In this document: positions 52,062 through 61,368 of the stretch, in pieces
Layout of the letters: the number at the start of each line of letters is the position of its first letter
Numbering within the stretch: the stretch's first letter is position 1
Origin: an uncultured Agrobacterium sp.
GTDB lineage: Bacteria > Pseudomonadota > Alphaproteobacteria > Rhizobiales > Rhizobiaceae
Assembly (NCBI GenBank): GCA_913777615.1
Contig: CAJYTK010000004.1
Location: 1-64,000, forward strand
DNA: 64,000 nt
Reading direction: 5' to 3'
The notes under the pieces: model-generated
The model's database searches: none
The model's input: the letters and a program-made list of their open reading frames with translations, nothing else
What the model was told of the DNA's origin: nothing
Program-made: the position numbers and the translations under genes

Positions 52062-53891
52062 TTACAAAGCCTCGGTCGCAGCCGTCAGCCACTGCTTGAC
52101 GCTCTCATCGCTGATCAACGGCAGCAGCTTTTCCCGCGTCTTGGCGTGATAGTCGTTCAGCCAATTGCGCTCGTCCTCCGTCAGCAAAGAAACAACGATC
52201 AGCCTGCGGTCGATCGGACACCACGTCAGCGTTTCGAAGGAAAGCATGGGCTGGTCGCCACCTTCGATCGATTGCGCCTCCCGCACATAGATCAGGTTTT
52301 CGATACGAATGCCGAAGGCACCAGGTCTGTAGTAGCCGGGCTCGTTGGAAAGGATCATACCGGGCAGCAGTTCCTGCTGAGATACGCGCGAGATGCGCTG
52401 CGGACCCTCATGCACCGACAGATAGGAGCCGACGCCATGGCCCGTGCCGTGGCCGTAATCGGCGCCTGCCTTCCACAATGCAATGCGCGCCAGCGGATCG
52501 AGATCGCAACCGCGCGTGCCTTTCGGAAACTTCGCGTCACTGATGGCAATAACGCCCTTCAACACCAGGGTAAAGAAGCGCTTCTGCTCCTCAGGCACAG
52601 AGCCGATGGCGACAGTGCGGGTGATATCCGTCGTGCCGTTTATATATTGCGCTCCGGAATCGACCAGGAACATCTCGCCATTCTGTAGAGTGCGATCCGT
52701 GTCGGTGGTCACGCGGTAATGAATGATCGCAGCATTCGGGCCGGAACCGGAAATCGTATCGAAGGAAATATCTTTCAGCGGGTTCTGCATCGCCTGCCCA
52801 AGCTTGGCACGTGTCTGCTCCAGCATCTTCACCGCTTGGATTTCCGTCACAGTGCCGGGCTGCTGGGCATCGAGCCAGGCCAGATACTCGACCATAGCCG
52901 CACCGTCCTGAATATGGGCAGCGGCGGAACCGGCAAGCTCTGCCTCGTTCTTGCAGGCCCTTGGCAGCTTCACCGGATCCGTGGCCTCTACGACCGAGCC
53001 TCCCGTATCCTTGATGATCCGCGTCAGCGCCACCGGCACCACATCGGCGTCAACCAAGATCGTCGCGCCTTTCTCCGCAAGGCTGCGAAGCATCGGCTTG
53101 ATCTCTGCCGGCGTCTGAAGCTCAGCGAGGTCGCGAAGATAGCCTTTGACCTCGTCATTCGTTTTTCGCTCATCCAGGAACAGATCAGCCTTGCCGTCCG
53201 CATGGATAATGGCACGGGCAAGCGGATGCGGCGTGTGCGGAACGTCGTTGCCGCGAATATTGAATATCCAGGCAATCGAAGACGGATCGGTGACCAGAAC
53301 TGCATCTGCCTTCCGGCCTTTAGCCTCAGCCGCAACCGCCCCGATCTTGTCGCGCGCGGGGGTACCGGTAAAAGCATCCGGCTGAATCGTCACCGGCTCG
53401 AGAGGCTCCGCTGGACGCCCCTCCCACAATGGATCGAGCGGATTGGCAGCAAGCAGGACCACCGAGCCCCCCTTCTCCTCCAGCGCTTTTTCAAGACGCG
53501 ACAACTCGGCGCTCGTGTGAAGCCACGGATCGATGCCTAGGCGAAATCCCGCGGACGCATTGTCGGCAAGCCATCGTGCGGGAGGCGCACCAACAAGGTC
53601 GCCGCCCGTGAAGACCGATGGATCGACCTGCGCCACAAGCTGCGTCGTGTAACGACCATCGACGAATACGATAGCCTCGGATCGCGTCACCAGCACCACG
53701 CCGGCAGATCCGGTAAAGCCGCTGAGCCACGCCATCCGCTCGGCGCATTCGGGAACATATTCACCCTGATACTCGTCAGCACGGGGAATAAGAAAACCAT
53801 CAATTCCGAGCGTATCGAACGTCGCGCGTAGCGCCTCCACGCGAGCTTTGCCGAATTGTGGAGCGGATTTGTTGTCGAAGGACTGAAACAT
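52062..53891 (-). CDS. Aminopeptidase P family (Xaa-Pro) metallopeptidase
   Basis: 609 residues: the long three-domain form, with two creatinase-like N-terminal domains (RVEALRATFDTLGIDGFLIPRADEYQGEYVP) and the pita-bread C-terminal domain. Metal ligands are seen in FLVDSGAQYINGTTDITRTV (two Asp), HGTGHGVGSYLSVHEGPQ (His), LSNEPGYYRPG (Glu) and the later Glu region. It removes N-terminal residues before proline. Monocistronic, convergent with azlD. Confidence 0.9.
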   Translation of the reverse strand: MFQSFDNKSAPQFGKARVEALRATFDTLGIDGFLIPRADEYQGEYVPECAERMAWLSGFTGSAGVVLVTRSEAIVFVDGRYTTQLVAQVDPSVFTGGDLVGAPPARWLADNASAGFRLGIDPWLHTSAELSRLEKALEEKGGSVVLLAANPLDPLWEGRPAEPLEPVTIQPDAFTGTPARDKIGAVAAEAKGRKADAVLVTDPSSIAWIFNIRGNDVPHTPHPLARAIIHADGKADLFLDERKTNDEVKGYLRDLAELQTPAEIKPMLRSLAEKGATILVDADVVPVALTRIIKDTGGSVVEATDPVKLPRACKNEAELAGSAAAHIQDGAAMVEYLAWLDAQQPGTVTEIQAVKMLEQTRAKLGQAMQNPLKDISFDTISGSGPNAAIIHYRVTTDTDRTLQNGEMFLVDSGAQYINGTTDITRTVAIGSVPEEQKRFFTLVLKGVIAISDAKFPKGTRGCDLDPLARIALWKAGADYGHGTGHGVGSYLSVHEGPQRISRVSQQELLPGMILSNEPGYYRPGAFGIRIENLIYVREAQSIEGGDQPMLSFETLTWCPIDRRLIVVSLLTEDERNWLNDYHAKTREKLLPLISDESVKQWLTAATEAL

Positions 53892-54153
53892 GGAATGCTT
53901 TCTAAATCGTCAGTGTGGCCGAGCATATCCCGGCAGCGTCTTGAACGTCCAGACCTAAGCACAGGCGCTTTTGCCTGCAGCCGATCCGCACAAACTGTAG
54001 GCAACTAGCAAGATTTTCGATGCCGAGATGGATGAGCATTGCGAAAATCGCATAGCAAGGATGCCGAAGCGTCTATGGCCTGCAACGCCGGTATGGCTTA
54101 AGGTCCAAAGCATCGAAAGGGTGACGAAACGCCCGTGAAACAAGGATGTCTAC

Positions 54154-54327
54154 ATGTCGAAGTCGATCTTTCGCACAGCATTCGAGCGCGTCGTTGAGGC
54201 CCGCCAGCGTCAGGCCGATCGCCATGTCAGCAGCGCAATGCTCAATCTCGACGCGACCACGATCGCCGCTTTCGGCACCACACGTGAAGAGCTTCGTCGT
54301 AAGGCAAAATCCACTTACGTATTCTGA
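54154..54327 (+). CDS. DUF1127-like small protein upstream of anti-SD sRNA
   Basis: 57 residues: MSKSIFRTAFERVVEARQRQ and the C-terminal LDATTIAAFGTTREELRRKA. The Arg-rich helix plus LD.xT..A.G.TR.E..R pattern resembles DUF1127/YjiS proteins, small RNA-binding or stress-linked proteins of alphaproteobacteria. AAGGATG lies a few bases before the ATG. The stop lies only a few bases before the sRNA at 54330, an arrangement known from Rhodobacter ccaF1-CcsR. Family call is by pattern. Confidence 0.65.
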   Translation: MSKSIFRTAFERVVEARQRQADRHVSSAMLNLDATTIAAFGTTREELRRKAKSTYVF

Positions 54328-54329
54328 TC

Positions 54330-54462
54330 ATCAATCGGGTCTTCTCCTCCCAAGCCCGATTTGAAAAGAATACGTTTATCCGCTTGAGCCTCTCCTCCCA
54401 AGGTTCGCGGATTCGGTCAGAAGGACCGATTGAAAAGGCGGCGCGCGAGCGTCGCCTTTTTC
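54330..54462 (+). ncRNA. Candidate sRNA with two anti-Shine-Dalgarno hairpin loops
   Basis: Four hairpins in a row. H1: ATCGGG (54334-54339) pairs CCCGAT (54355-54360), loop holds TCTCCTCCC (54343-54351). H2: ATCCGC (54378-54383) pairs GCGGAT (54407-54412) with inner GAGCC/GGTTC pairing, loop TCTCCTCCCA (54391-54400). H3: TCGGTC (54413-54418) pairs GACCGA (54424-54429). H4 is the terminator at 54433. Repeated CUCCUCCC loops are the hallmark of alphaproteobacterial anti-SD sRNAs (alpha-r14/NfeR1 of Sinorhizobium, CcsR of Rhodobacter), which bind ribosome-binding sites of many mRNAs. It may be processed from the transcript of the small gene upstream. Confidence 0.75.
54433..54461 (+). terminator. 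Rho-independent terminator of the sRNA
   Basis: AAAAGGCG pairs with CGCCTTTTT around a GC-rich inner stem (GCGCGCGAGC), followed by TTTTTC. It ends just before the convergent prmA stop at 54469 and could serve both strands. Confidence 0.8.
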
Positions 54463-54468
54463 ATTGTC

Positions 54469-55353
54469 TCAGAAGGCATCCCGGCGAAGATGGATCGTGA
54501 CCCAGCCATTGCGCCAGATCGTGCGGATATGGCTGAGCTTCATGCCATTATAAGCAGACAGGACCTTCCAGCGCTGGGTGCTCAAGATACCGGACAGAAT
54601 GACCGTGCCGCCGGGCGCCAGATGCGCAACGAGCTGCGGTGCCATCTTGATCAAAGGACGCGCCAGGATATTGGCGATAATCAGATCGAACGGCCCATGC
54701 CGGCGAAAGGAGTCCGAATGGAACCCGGGCGCGGTTTCGAAAGATATTCCGGAGACGATGCCGTTCAGCCGCGCATTTTCCTTTGCGACCCGGATAGCGA
54801 TCGGATCGATGTCTGTAGCCAGCACAGGAACTTTACGCATTTTCGCGGCAGCGATTGCCAGCACACCGCTTCCCGTTCCCAGATCGAGCGCATTGCGGAT
54901 GGTACGGGCGCGCAGCACATCCTCGATCATTTCCAGGCAACCTGCCGTGGTGCCGTGGTGTCCGGTCCCGAAAGCCTGCCCCGCCTCGATCTCGATGGCC
55001 AGATCGTTTGGTCGAACCTTGTCGCGATCGTGCGACCCGTGAACGAGGAAGCGCCCTGCTCTCACCGGCTTCAGCCCTTCGAGCGATTTGGCGATCCAGT
55101 CGACATCGGGAATGACTTCGCGCTCGATGACGAGGTGCGGAAAGGACGCCTGTAGCAAGGACGCAAAGCGCTCCGCGATCTCTTCTTCCTGCTCGCGCAG
55201 CATATAGATCGACGCTTCCCAGATATCGCGCTTCTCATCCACTTCGGTGGTCGCAATCGCAATATCTTCCTCGCCGAAAACCTCAGACATCACGTCGAGC
55301 ACATCGCCTGCCTGAACTTCGGTTGTGGTGACATAGAGACGGATTTCGCTCAC
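54469..55353 (-). CDS. prmA: Ribosomal protein L11 methyltransferase
   Basis: 294 residues. The N-terminal substrate domain (about 1-110) is followed by SAM motifs: AFGTGHHGTTAGCLEMI, LDLGTGSGVLAIAAAKM (motif I), VLATDIDPIAIRVAKENARLN, and DLIIANILARPLIKMAPQL (motif IV), then GTVILSGILSTQ. PrmA trimethylates L11 lysines and the N terminus. Confidence 0.92.
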   Translation of the reverse strand: MSEIRLYVTTTEVQAGDVLDVMSEVFGEEDIAIATTEVDEKRDIWEASIYMLREQEEEIAERFASLLQASFPHLVIEREVIPDVDWIAKSLEGLKPVRAGRFLVHGSHDRDKVRPNDLAIEIEAGQAFGTGHHGTTAGCLEMIEDVLRARTIRNALDLGTGSGVLAIAAAKMRKVPVLATDIDPIAIRVAKENARLNGIVSGISFETAPGFHSDSFRRHGPFDLIIANILARPLIKMAPQLVAHLAPGGTVILSGILSTQRWKVLSAYNGMKLSHIRTIWRNGWVTIHLRRDAF

Positions 55354-55453
55354 GGCAGACGCTTTCTCAAAACCTGGCTGGTTGACGCGTCAGCCTTTGC
55401 CACAAAACACACACCAATCCAATGGAGCGAAGCGAGTTTCTTGCGCGGCCCGC

Positions 55454-56053
55454 TTAGGATTTGACGAGATTTTGCAGCTTCTGGACGGCGATATCCGGAT
55501 TTTCGCCGTAGGCAATCGTCCCGGCAAATGAGCCATCGGGCCGAAGCAGGATCACTGAGGCGGTATGATCCATCGTATAATCGCCATTCGGCTCCTTCTC
55601 ATCGACCGGCACCTTCTTGGCGTAGATGCGATAGCCCTTCAGCGTTTCAGCAATCTTGTCCGGAGCCCCGGTAATACCGGTAATGCGCTTTGAGACATTG
55701 GAAATATATTGGTTCATCACCTCGGGCGTGTCCCGCTCGGGATCTACGGAGACGAAATAGGCTTGCAGCTTGTCGCCTGCCGGGTCCACCTTCTCCATCC
55801 AGCCATTCAACTCGAACAGCGTTGTCGGGCAAACCTCGGGGCAATGCGTAAAACCAAAAAACAACGCTGTCGGCTTGCCCTGAAAAGCCTTTTCGGTAAT
55901 CGGCTGGCCGTTCTGAGCGACCAGCTGGAACGGAACGCCATAGGCTTCCTCCACCATCTGTTCGCGACTCTTGGTCAATTCAACAGTCAACCAGCCCATG
56001 ACGCCCAAAAGAACGACCACGGCACCCCAGAGCGCAAGACGGATCGATTTCAT
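55454..56053 (-). CDS. SCO1/SenC family copper chaperone
   Basis: 199 residues with an N-terminal TM anchor (LALWGAVVVLLGVMGWLTVEL). The thioredoxin-like domain has the copper-binding CxxxC in GFTHCPEVCPTTL and the third ligand His in YTMDHTASVILL. SCO proteins deliver copper to the CuA site of cytochrome oxidase. No cox gene is adjacent. Confidence 0.9.
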   Translation of the reverse strand: MKSIRLALWGAVVVLLGVMGWLTVELTKSREQMVEEAYGVPFQLVAQNGQPITEKAFQGKPTALFFGFTHCPEVCPTTLFELNGWMEKVDPAGDKLQAYFVSVDPERDTPEVMNQYISNVSKRITGITGAPDKIAETLKGYRIYAKKVPVDEKEPNGDYTMDHTASVILLRPDGSFAGTIAYGENPDIAVQKLQNLVKS

Positions 56054-56252
56054 GCTGTTTCCTCACCATGCCACACACAATGTCCGAGAGCATGGTGCGG
56101 ATGATCGCGAACCGCTCTCGATTGACGCCAAGCGCCCTAAAGCGCTTGATAACCAAGCCTTCAACATTGCGCAAATCAACAACGGCTTGAAAGCCGAACC
56201 GCGCTGTTTTGTCCCAGTGCCATGCAAGAAAGGAAGTCAGCGTAGAGGCCGG

Positions 56253-56411
56253 TCAAAAACACCAGGCAATGCCGTTTTGTACCGAAGCGATGAAGATGTC
56301 CGTGCCGTGCCGCAGCCAGCCGTCGAAGGTTGCCACTGACACATAAAGAAATGCTGCTGTTGCAGCAGCGCCAAGAAGCAACTTTCCGGTGTTGGACGAT
56401 AATCCGCTCAT
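56253..56411 (-). CDS. Small single-TM protein upstream of SCO gene
   Basis: 52 residues from ATG at 56411: MSGLSSNTGKLLLGAAATAA then FLYVSVATFDGW and a C-terminal FIASVQNGIAWCF. One TM segment (about 10-27). The frame is open to 56465. It lies 199 bp upstream of the SCO gene, same strand. Not recognised; the ribosome-binding site is weak, so the start is uncertain. Confidence 0.4.
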   Translation of the reverse strand: MSGLSSNTGKLLLGAAATAAFLYVSVATFDGWLRHGTDIFIASVQNGIAWCF

Positions 56412-56630
56412 CGCCAAACAATACTGCAATATCCTTGCCAGGCAAAGTGCAAAGCTTGGTAACAAGAGGTTTGAATGTATTTGTTAGTGAAAGTTTAAAC
56501 GATTCTTGCCATCATGTTCGTCAGCGGTCCGCATAAGCGCACGACATGATGTCACCGGGTTCAACTGGACACCGCATTCATCTTCCCAAACAAGCGGCCC
56601 GCCAGAGAGCCGTCAGGACAAGCAACGACC

Positions 56631-57098
56631 ATGTCGAACGCCATCAAACAATCCGGCGCATACCTCGAAATCGTTTCCTTCCATCTCGGCGATCAGGAAT
56701 TCTGCATCGACATCATGGCGATCCGCGAAATTCGCGGTTGGGCGCCAGTCACGCCGATGCCCCATACCCCGCCTTACGTTCTCGGCCTCATAAACCTTCG
56801 TGGCGCAGTTATCCCGGTTATCGACATGGCTTGCCGCCTTGGCATGAAGATGACCGAACCGTCCGAACGCTCCGCAATCATCGTCACCGATATTGGCGGC
56901 AAACTGGTTGGCCTTCTGGTCGAACAGGTATCCGATATGATGACCATCCGCTCGGAAGACCTCCAGCCTGCCCCGGAAATCATTCCTGAAGAGCAGCGCA
57001 ATTTCTGCCGCGGCATCGTGGCGCTGGAAAAGAGTATGGTCTGCTTCCTCAACCTCGACACGGTCATCGCCGACGAACTGTCGCGCGAAGCTGCCTAA
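56631..57098 (+). CDS. cheW: CheW chemotaxis coupling protein
   Basis: 155 residues. EIVSFHLGDQEFCIDIMAIREIRGW, TPMPHTPPYVLGLINLRGAVIPVIDM and IIVTDIGGKLVGLLVEQVSDM are CheW motifs, the NLRG turn being the receptor/CheA contact. Couples chemoreceptors to CheA. It stands alone with its own terminator, away from a che operon, as seen in Agrobacterium. Confidence 0.92.
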   Translation: MSNAIKQSGAYLEIVSFHLGDQEFCIDIMAIREIRGWAPVTPMPHTPPYVLGLINLRGAVIPVIDMACRLGMKMTEPSERSAIIVTDIGGKLVGLLVEQVSDMMTIRSEDLQPAPEIIPEEQRNFCRGIVALEKSMVCFLNLDTVIADELSREAA

Positions 57099-57121
57099 CC
57101 ACCGGTCTTGACGAACTTCAT

Positions 57122-57152
57122 AAAACGGCGGGCCTTCGGGTCCGCCGTTTTT
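57122..57152 (+). terminator. Rho-independent terminator after cheW
   Basis: AAAACGGCGG-gccttcgggt-CCGCCGTTTTT, a strong GC stem with T-run, 24 bp after the cheW stop. It also faces the creA stop at 57188, so it may be bidirectional. Confidence 0.85.
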
Positions 57153-57187
57153 CGTTGAGTGCGCACAGTCCGCGCACGTCCCAAGTC

Positions 57188-57676
57188 TTAAGGCTTACCG
57201 TTCTTCCATGTGACCGTCTGCCCATAGAGTGGCACGGTCGAGATCGCCATCTTAGCCGAGCCATCGGTAAGTTCGCGGGTGTGGACCAGATAGATCAGGG
57301 CGTCATTGGCCTTATCGTAAATCCGGTTGACGACCATTTTCTTCCACACGAGCGACATGCCCTGACGGAAAACTTCCTCCCCACCCTTGGAAAGATCGAT
57401 ATCGTCAACTTCGACCGGCCCGGTCTGGCTGCACGAAATGGCGTTATTGGAAGGGTCTTCGAACCAGTTGCCGTTTTTTAGCCGGTCGATCACGCCGCGG
57501 TCGAAATAGGTAATGTGGCAAGTAACACCCTTTACCTTGGGATCGGCAATGGCCTCCACAACGATATCGTTGCCGGTCCAGTCCACGCCGACCTTGCCCA
57601 CCACTTGCGCCAGCGCGCCGAGCGGAGCAAGCACAAGCCCCGCCACCAGAATTGCCCGAAACTTCTTTGAAACCAT
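57188..57676 (-). CDS. CreA family periplasmic protein
   Basis: 162 residues from ATG at 57676, chosen for GGAGGTAAAGGCG just upstream. Signal peptide MVSKKFRAILVAGLVLAPLG ALA, then VVGKVGVDWTGNDIVVEAIADPKVKGVTCHITYFDRG and SLVWKKMVVNRIYDKANDALIYLVHT, all CreA features. Secreted; function unknown. Confidence 0.85.
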   Translation of the reverse strand: MVSKKFRAILVAGLVLAPLGALAQVVGKVGVDWTGNDIVVEAIADPKVKGVTCHITYFDRGVIDRLKNGNWFEDPSNNAISCSQTGPVEVDDIDLSKGGEEVFRQGMSLVWKKMVVNRIYDKANDALIYLVHTRELTDGSAKMAISTVPLYGQTVTWKNGKP

Positions 57677-57739
57677 CGCCTTTACCTCCATGTCTGCAAC
57701 AACAGATAGGGTGGCGCGCGACGGTGACAAGCCGTTGGA

Positions 57740-58330
57740 TTATCGTTTTCTCATGGTGCAGGGCTCGTAGCCCAAAGCGTGCAAACGCCCTGCAACCATG
57801 CCGATCTTTGCTGGAATGTCGCGCACATGCTGAAGTGCGAGGGACTTCGCCGCCGCTAGAGCCGCAGAGGCGCAGACAACGGCGTCTTCTGCCGCATTAT
57901 GGTGGACGAACCGAAGCTGCAGATGATGCGCGATGATGTTGAGCTTGTGCGACGGTAGCGACGGCCAGACGCGCTGCGCCATCTTCACGCTGCAGAAATA
58001 AGAAAGCGACGGATAACTCTGCCGATATTTGTCGAAGCTGGCGCGCATGACGCTGAAATCGAAAGCAGCATTATGCGCGATCATCGTCGCATCGCGAAAC
58101 TCGTCGACAAACTCTTCCATCACCTCGGGAAACTCCGGAGCATCCTCCACATCTGCTGGACGAATGCCGTGGACGGCAATATTGAAGGGCGAAAAGCGCA
58201 TGTCTTTCGGCCGGATCAGCCGTTCTTCTACCCGCGTGATTGCGCCGTCCTCGATCCAGGCGAGCCCAACCGAGCAAGCGCTACCACGCTCTTCATTGGC
58301 GGTTTCGAAATCGATTGCGATTGTTTTCAA
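57740..58330 (-). CDS. DnaQ-like 3'-5' exonuclease
   Basis: 196 residues from TTG at 58330 (LKTIAIDFETANEERGSACSV). DEDDh catalytic residues: D and E in IDFETAN, D in HNAAFDFSVM, H and D in HHNAAEDAVVCA. Short stand-alone exonuclease of the DNA polymerase III epsilon superfamily. Start is inferred because the only ATG/GTG lies far upstream in non-conserved sequence. Confidence 0.82.
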   Translation of the reverse strand: MKTIAIDFETANEERGSACSVGLAWIEDGAITRVEERLIRPKDMRFSPFNIAVHGIRPADVEDAPEFPEVMEEFVDEFRDATMIAHNAAFDFSVMRASFDKYRQSYPSLSYFCSVKMAQRVWPSLPSHKLNIIAHHLQLRFVHHNAAEDAVVCASAALAAAKSLALQHVRDIPAKIGMVAGRLHALGYEPCTMRKR

Positions 58331-58451
58331 GAGGTGATTCCCCGTATATCGCAAACGGCATAGAACAAAATGGCCCGGAAATGAACCACCGGGCAAGAAA
58401 CGGGTGGGAACCACAGCCGCCCCAGCTTAAAGCCCCAATACCGCGACGGGG

Positions 58452-59381
58452 ATGATCGAGATGAGCGTACATAGCCGAATGAATTCGACGGAATGGGCAA
58501 TGCTCGTCGCCCTGTCCATCCTTTGGGGCGGCTCCTTCTTCTTTGTGGGCATCGCGGTCAGAGAAGTGCCGCCGATCACCATCGTCACTCTACGGGTGTT
58601 TATTGCAGCGCTCGCGCTGCTCACGGTGTGTCGGGTGCTCGCCTACAGCCTGCCGCGAAAGCCGGAGGTTCTCCGCGCCTTCATCGTGATGGGGCTGCTG
58701 AACAACATCATACCCTTTTCGCTGATCGTCTGGGGCCAGACGCATATTGCAAGCGGCGTCGCCTCCATCCTCAATGCCACCACACCGCTCTTTACCGTGC
58801 TTGTGGCCCATATGCTGACCACAGATGAAAAACTCAACGCCAACAAGCTGGCAGGCGTCATCATCGGTTTTGCAGGCGTCGCAACCTTGATCGGCCCCGC
58901 TGCACTCAGCGGTGAGAGATCGAGCTTATTGGGTCAACTTGCCATTCTGGGAGCCGCGATATCCTATTCCTTCGCTAGCGTTTTCGGACGGCGTTTCAAG
59001 ATCATGGGCGTCGCCCCACTGGTCACGGCCACCGGCCAGATTACCGCCTCGAGCCTGTTGCTTCTTCCGCTTGCCATGGTCATCGACCGGCCATGGACGC
59101 TCGCCATTCCGAGTGGCGAGACATGGGCGGCGCTGTTTGGCATCGCGCTCCTCTCTACCGCACTTGCCTATCTGATCTTCTTCCGCATTCTCTCCTCAGC
59201 AGGGGCGACCAATCTTGCGCTCGTCACCTTCCTCATTCCTGTCAGCGCCATCCTGCTCGGATCGCTGGCGCTCGGAGAACAGCTTGCAGCGAAGCATTTC
59301 ATCGGCATGGCGATGATTGCCGCTGGCCTCGTTGCCATCGATGGACGGCTGTTGCGGCGCAAGTCTCTGAAGGCGTCTTGA
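58452..59381 (+). CDS. EamA family transporter (DMT)
   Basis: Up to 309 residues with ten TM segments in two EamA repeats (ALSILWGGSFFFVGIAVREVPP; LLGQLAILGAAISYSFASVFGR). Exporter of unknown metabolite. Starts at 58452, 58461 or 58479 are possible; the TM part begins after all three. Confidence 0.85.
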   Translation: MIEMSVHSRMNSTEWAMLVALSILWGGSFFFVGIAVREVPPITIVTLRVFIAALALLTVCRVLAYSLPRKPEVLRAFIVMGLLNNIIPFSLIVWGQTHIASGVASILNATTPLFTVLVAHMLTTDEKLNANKLAGVIIGFAGVATLIGPAALSGERSSLLGQLAILGAAISYSFASVFGRRFKIMGVAPLVTATGQITASSLLLLPLAMVIDRPWTLAIPSGETWAALFGIALLSTALAYLIFFRILSSAGATNLALVTFLIPVSAILLGSLALGEQLAAKHFIGMAMIAAGLVAIDGRLLRRKSLKAS

Positions 59382-59587
59382 CAGGGCTGGCCTGTGACCT
59401 CATCCTTCCGTCATGATCGCAAAGACCAACACAGTGATGCTTTCCACGGGTACCACCGGCGCGCCGGTGGACGGTGGAGCCCTGTGTCGAGCATTGGCGC
59501 GATAGGTCGCGCGATCTTTACACCAGAGCCCTGCCGAAGCAGCAGGGCAAGAGGATGCACCTGCTCTTCCAACCAAAAGGAAACAGC

Positions 59588-60175
59588 ATGTCGCCGTCCC
59601 AGGAACCATCTCCCGCCGATTTTTCACTCGACGACGTCACCATCCGCGGCATACGCCCTGACGATGCCGAAGCATTGGCACAGGTGCTGAACATGCCGGG
59701 CGTCCGCCACGGCACGCTGCGCCAGCCCTTCCAGAGCGTCGCTCACACCCGCCAATATATCGAATCGCTGACGCACGCCGATATCGTTATCGTCGCAGAA
59801 TGGCATGGAATGCTACTCGGAAACGCTGGCCTGCACGCCCAACGTGGCCGTCGAAGACACGCGGCATCGCTCGGGCTCGGCATCCATGATGACTTCACGG
59901 GCAAGGGGCTCGGAACGCTCTTCATCAAGACTTTGCTGGACGCTGCCGATAACTGGCATGACTTGAAACGGATCGAGCTCAACGTCTTCACCGACAACGC
60001 GCCCGCTATCCGGCTGTATGAAAAGTTCGGCTTCGAGAAAGAAGGCACGATGCGCCAATACGCCTTCCGAGCCGGCGCATATGCCGATTGTTACTTGATG
60101 GCGCGGCTGAGGTCGTTCAATTGGAGCAATCTCCAGCATCGGCTGGAGATTGCGACTTACAATATCTTACCTTGA
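59588..60175 (+). CDS. GNAT family N-acetyltransferase
   Basis: 195 residues from ATG at 59588 with AAAAGGAAACAGC upstream. IRGIRPDDAEALAQVLNMPGV, LGLGIHDDFTGKGLGTLFIKTLLD (acetyl-CoA loop) and LNVFTDNAPAIRLYEKFGFEKEGTMRQYAF fit the RimJ/RimL-like group. Substrate unknown. Its 3' end overlaps the convergent gene by 19 bp. Confidence 0.85.
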   Translation: MSPSQEPSPADFSLDDVTIRGIRPDDAEALAQVLNMPGVRHGTLRQPFQSVAHTRQYIESLTHADIVIVAEWHGMLLGNAGLHAQRGRRRHAASLGLGIHDDFTGKGLGTLFIKTLLDAADNWHDLKRIELNVFTDNAPAIRLYEKFGFEKEGTMRQYAFRAGAYADCYLMARLRSFNWSNLQHRLEIATYNILP

Positions 60176-61368
60176 GAACTTGCACTCTTCTGTGATCGCG
60201 TATCGCAAATCTGAGAGTTGACCGAAAAGTCGCCGACGCGCCTGGCCCCATAGAAAAAAAAGGTATGAATGTTGATATTAAAACCCATTATGATCCTCAG
60301 ATCATTGTTGTTACACAAGCTCTCTGAAATACGATTTTCCCAGCCTTCCTCAGGAACCTGATTGGCGATATAACGAATACTCAATGTTTTATCATAATAT
60401 TCGGCACGAACTCTCAAATTCAATCCATTGATTTCCTTTACTCCATCAATGGATCTGGCGACCTGCTTCATATTACTATCCAGCTTCGACGCCCACTGAT
60501 CGCAAGAGGCTGCGTCAAGGCTCAGCTCGGCCAATACCGTTCCGTCATTGGAAAGATACTTTTGATTGATCGTCGCGCCAGCATCTATCAAGATTCCCGA
60601 TTTTCCCTCGCATAAATCATTGATCAGGGAATCGCGCCATATTTCCGAGAACCGATAATCCTTATCCGCGACTTCAAAAGTATAATTGACTGTCAACTCA
60701 TCAACATCCACATGTTTGCTCGTGAAGACAGCACTATAATCCTTTGAGTTGGACAACTCCTGCGTGATGAGCGTAGCATAAGAAGCCATGTTGCCGCTAC
60801 GAAGCTCATAAAAGACAATCTTCTTCTGCAATTCGGGATCGATATCCGTCTGGGATATTTCAGCCTGCTTTTCGGCTAGCAACCGCACCACATGACCTGA
60901 CAGCATCAGCATTACGGCGACGCTGACGACTGCGATCTTCCCGGCCCTTCTGAAGAAGCCCGTTTTGTCAGCGTTTTCCTGCGAGGGCGCGAACAGCATG
61001 ACCAAGTTGAGGATGGGGATAAGTCCATATGCCCACTTGTCGGAGGAGCCATAAGCGTCCCTGCTTCGCGCTGCGGAAAAAATCCCCATTAAAATGCCGA
61101 TCGGAACCAATACCCCATAAAGCGCGAGCGTCAGTTGCGTCAGATATCCGCCCTTGATTGCGTCAAATACTGCGACAAAGGAGGCAGATCGTATCCCCAA
61201 AACGAGCACAGCGATGCCAACGATGAAGGCGTAAAGCGGGCGCCTGAGCTGAAAGTCGAATTTGAAGACCGTTGCGCTTAAAGCAGCAGACCCGAACAGA
61301 ATCGCCCAGGAAAAAAGCACGTCCTGCAGTTCATTCAAGGTCAGAAGTCTATAAGAAAATATGTCCAT
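60157..61368 (-). CDS. Orphan membrane protein
   Basis: 403 residues, not recognised. About five TM segments lie in the first 170 residues (DVLFSWAILFGSAALSATVF; PLYAFIVGIAVLVLGIRSA; LALYGVLVPIGILMGIF; LIPILNLVMLFAP; VVSVAVMLMLSGHVVRLLA). A soluble C-terminal domain follows, with four Cys (LCEG, SCDQW, SLCNN, ICDT) probably in the periplasm. It is visibly richer in A/T than its neighbours and overlaps the GNAT gene end, which suggests a later arrival. Confidence 0.6.
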   Translation of the reverse strand: MDIFSYRLLTLNELQDVLFSWAILFGSAALSATVFKFDFQLRRPLYAFIVGIAVLVLGIRSASFVAVFDAIKGGYLTQLTLALYGVLVPIGILMGIFSAARSRDAYGSSDKWAYGLIPILNLVMLFAPSQENADKTGFFRRAGKIAVVSVAVMLMLSGHVVRLLAEKQAEISQTDIDPELQKKIVFYELRSGNMASYATLITQELSNSKDYSAVFTSKHVDVDELTVNYTFEVADKDYRFSEIWRDSLINDLCEGKSGILIDAGATINQKYLSNDGTVLAELSLDAASCDQWASKLDSNMKQVARSIDGVKEINGLNLRVRAEYYDKTLSIRYIANQVPEEGWENRISESLCNNNDLRIIMGFNINIHTFFFYGARRVGDFSVNSQICDTRSQKSASSQGKIL

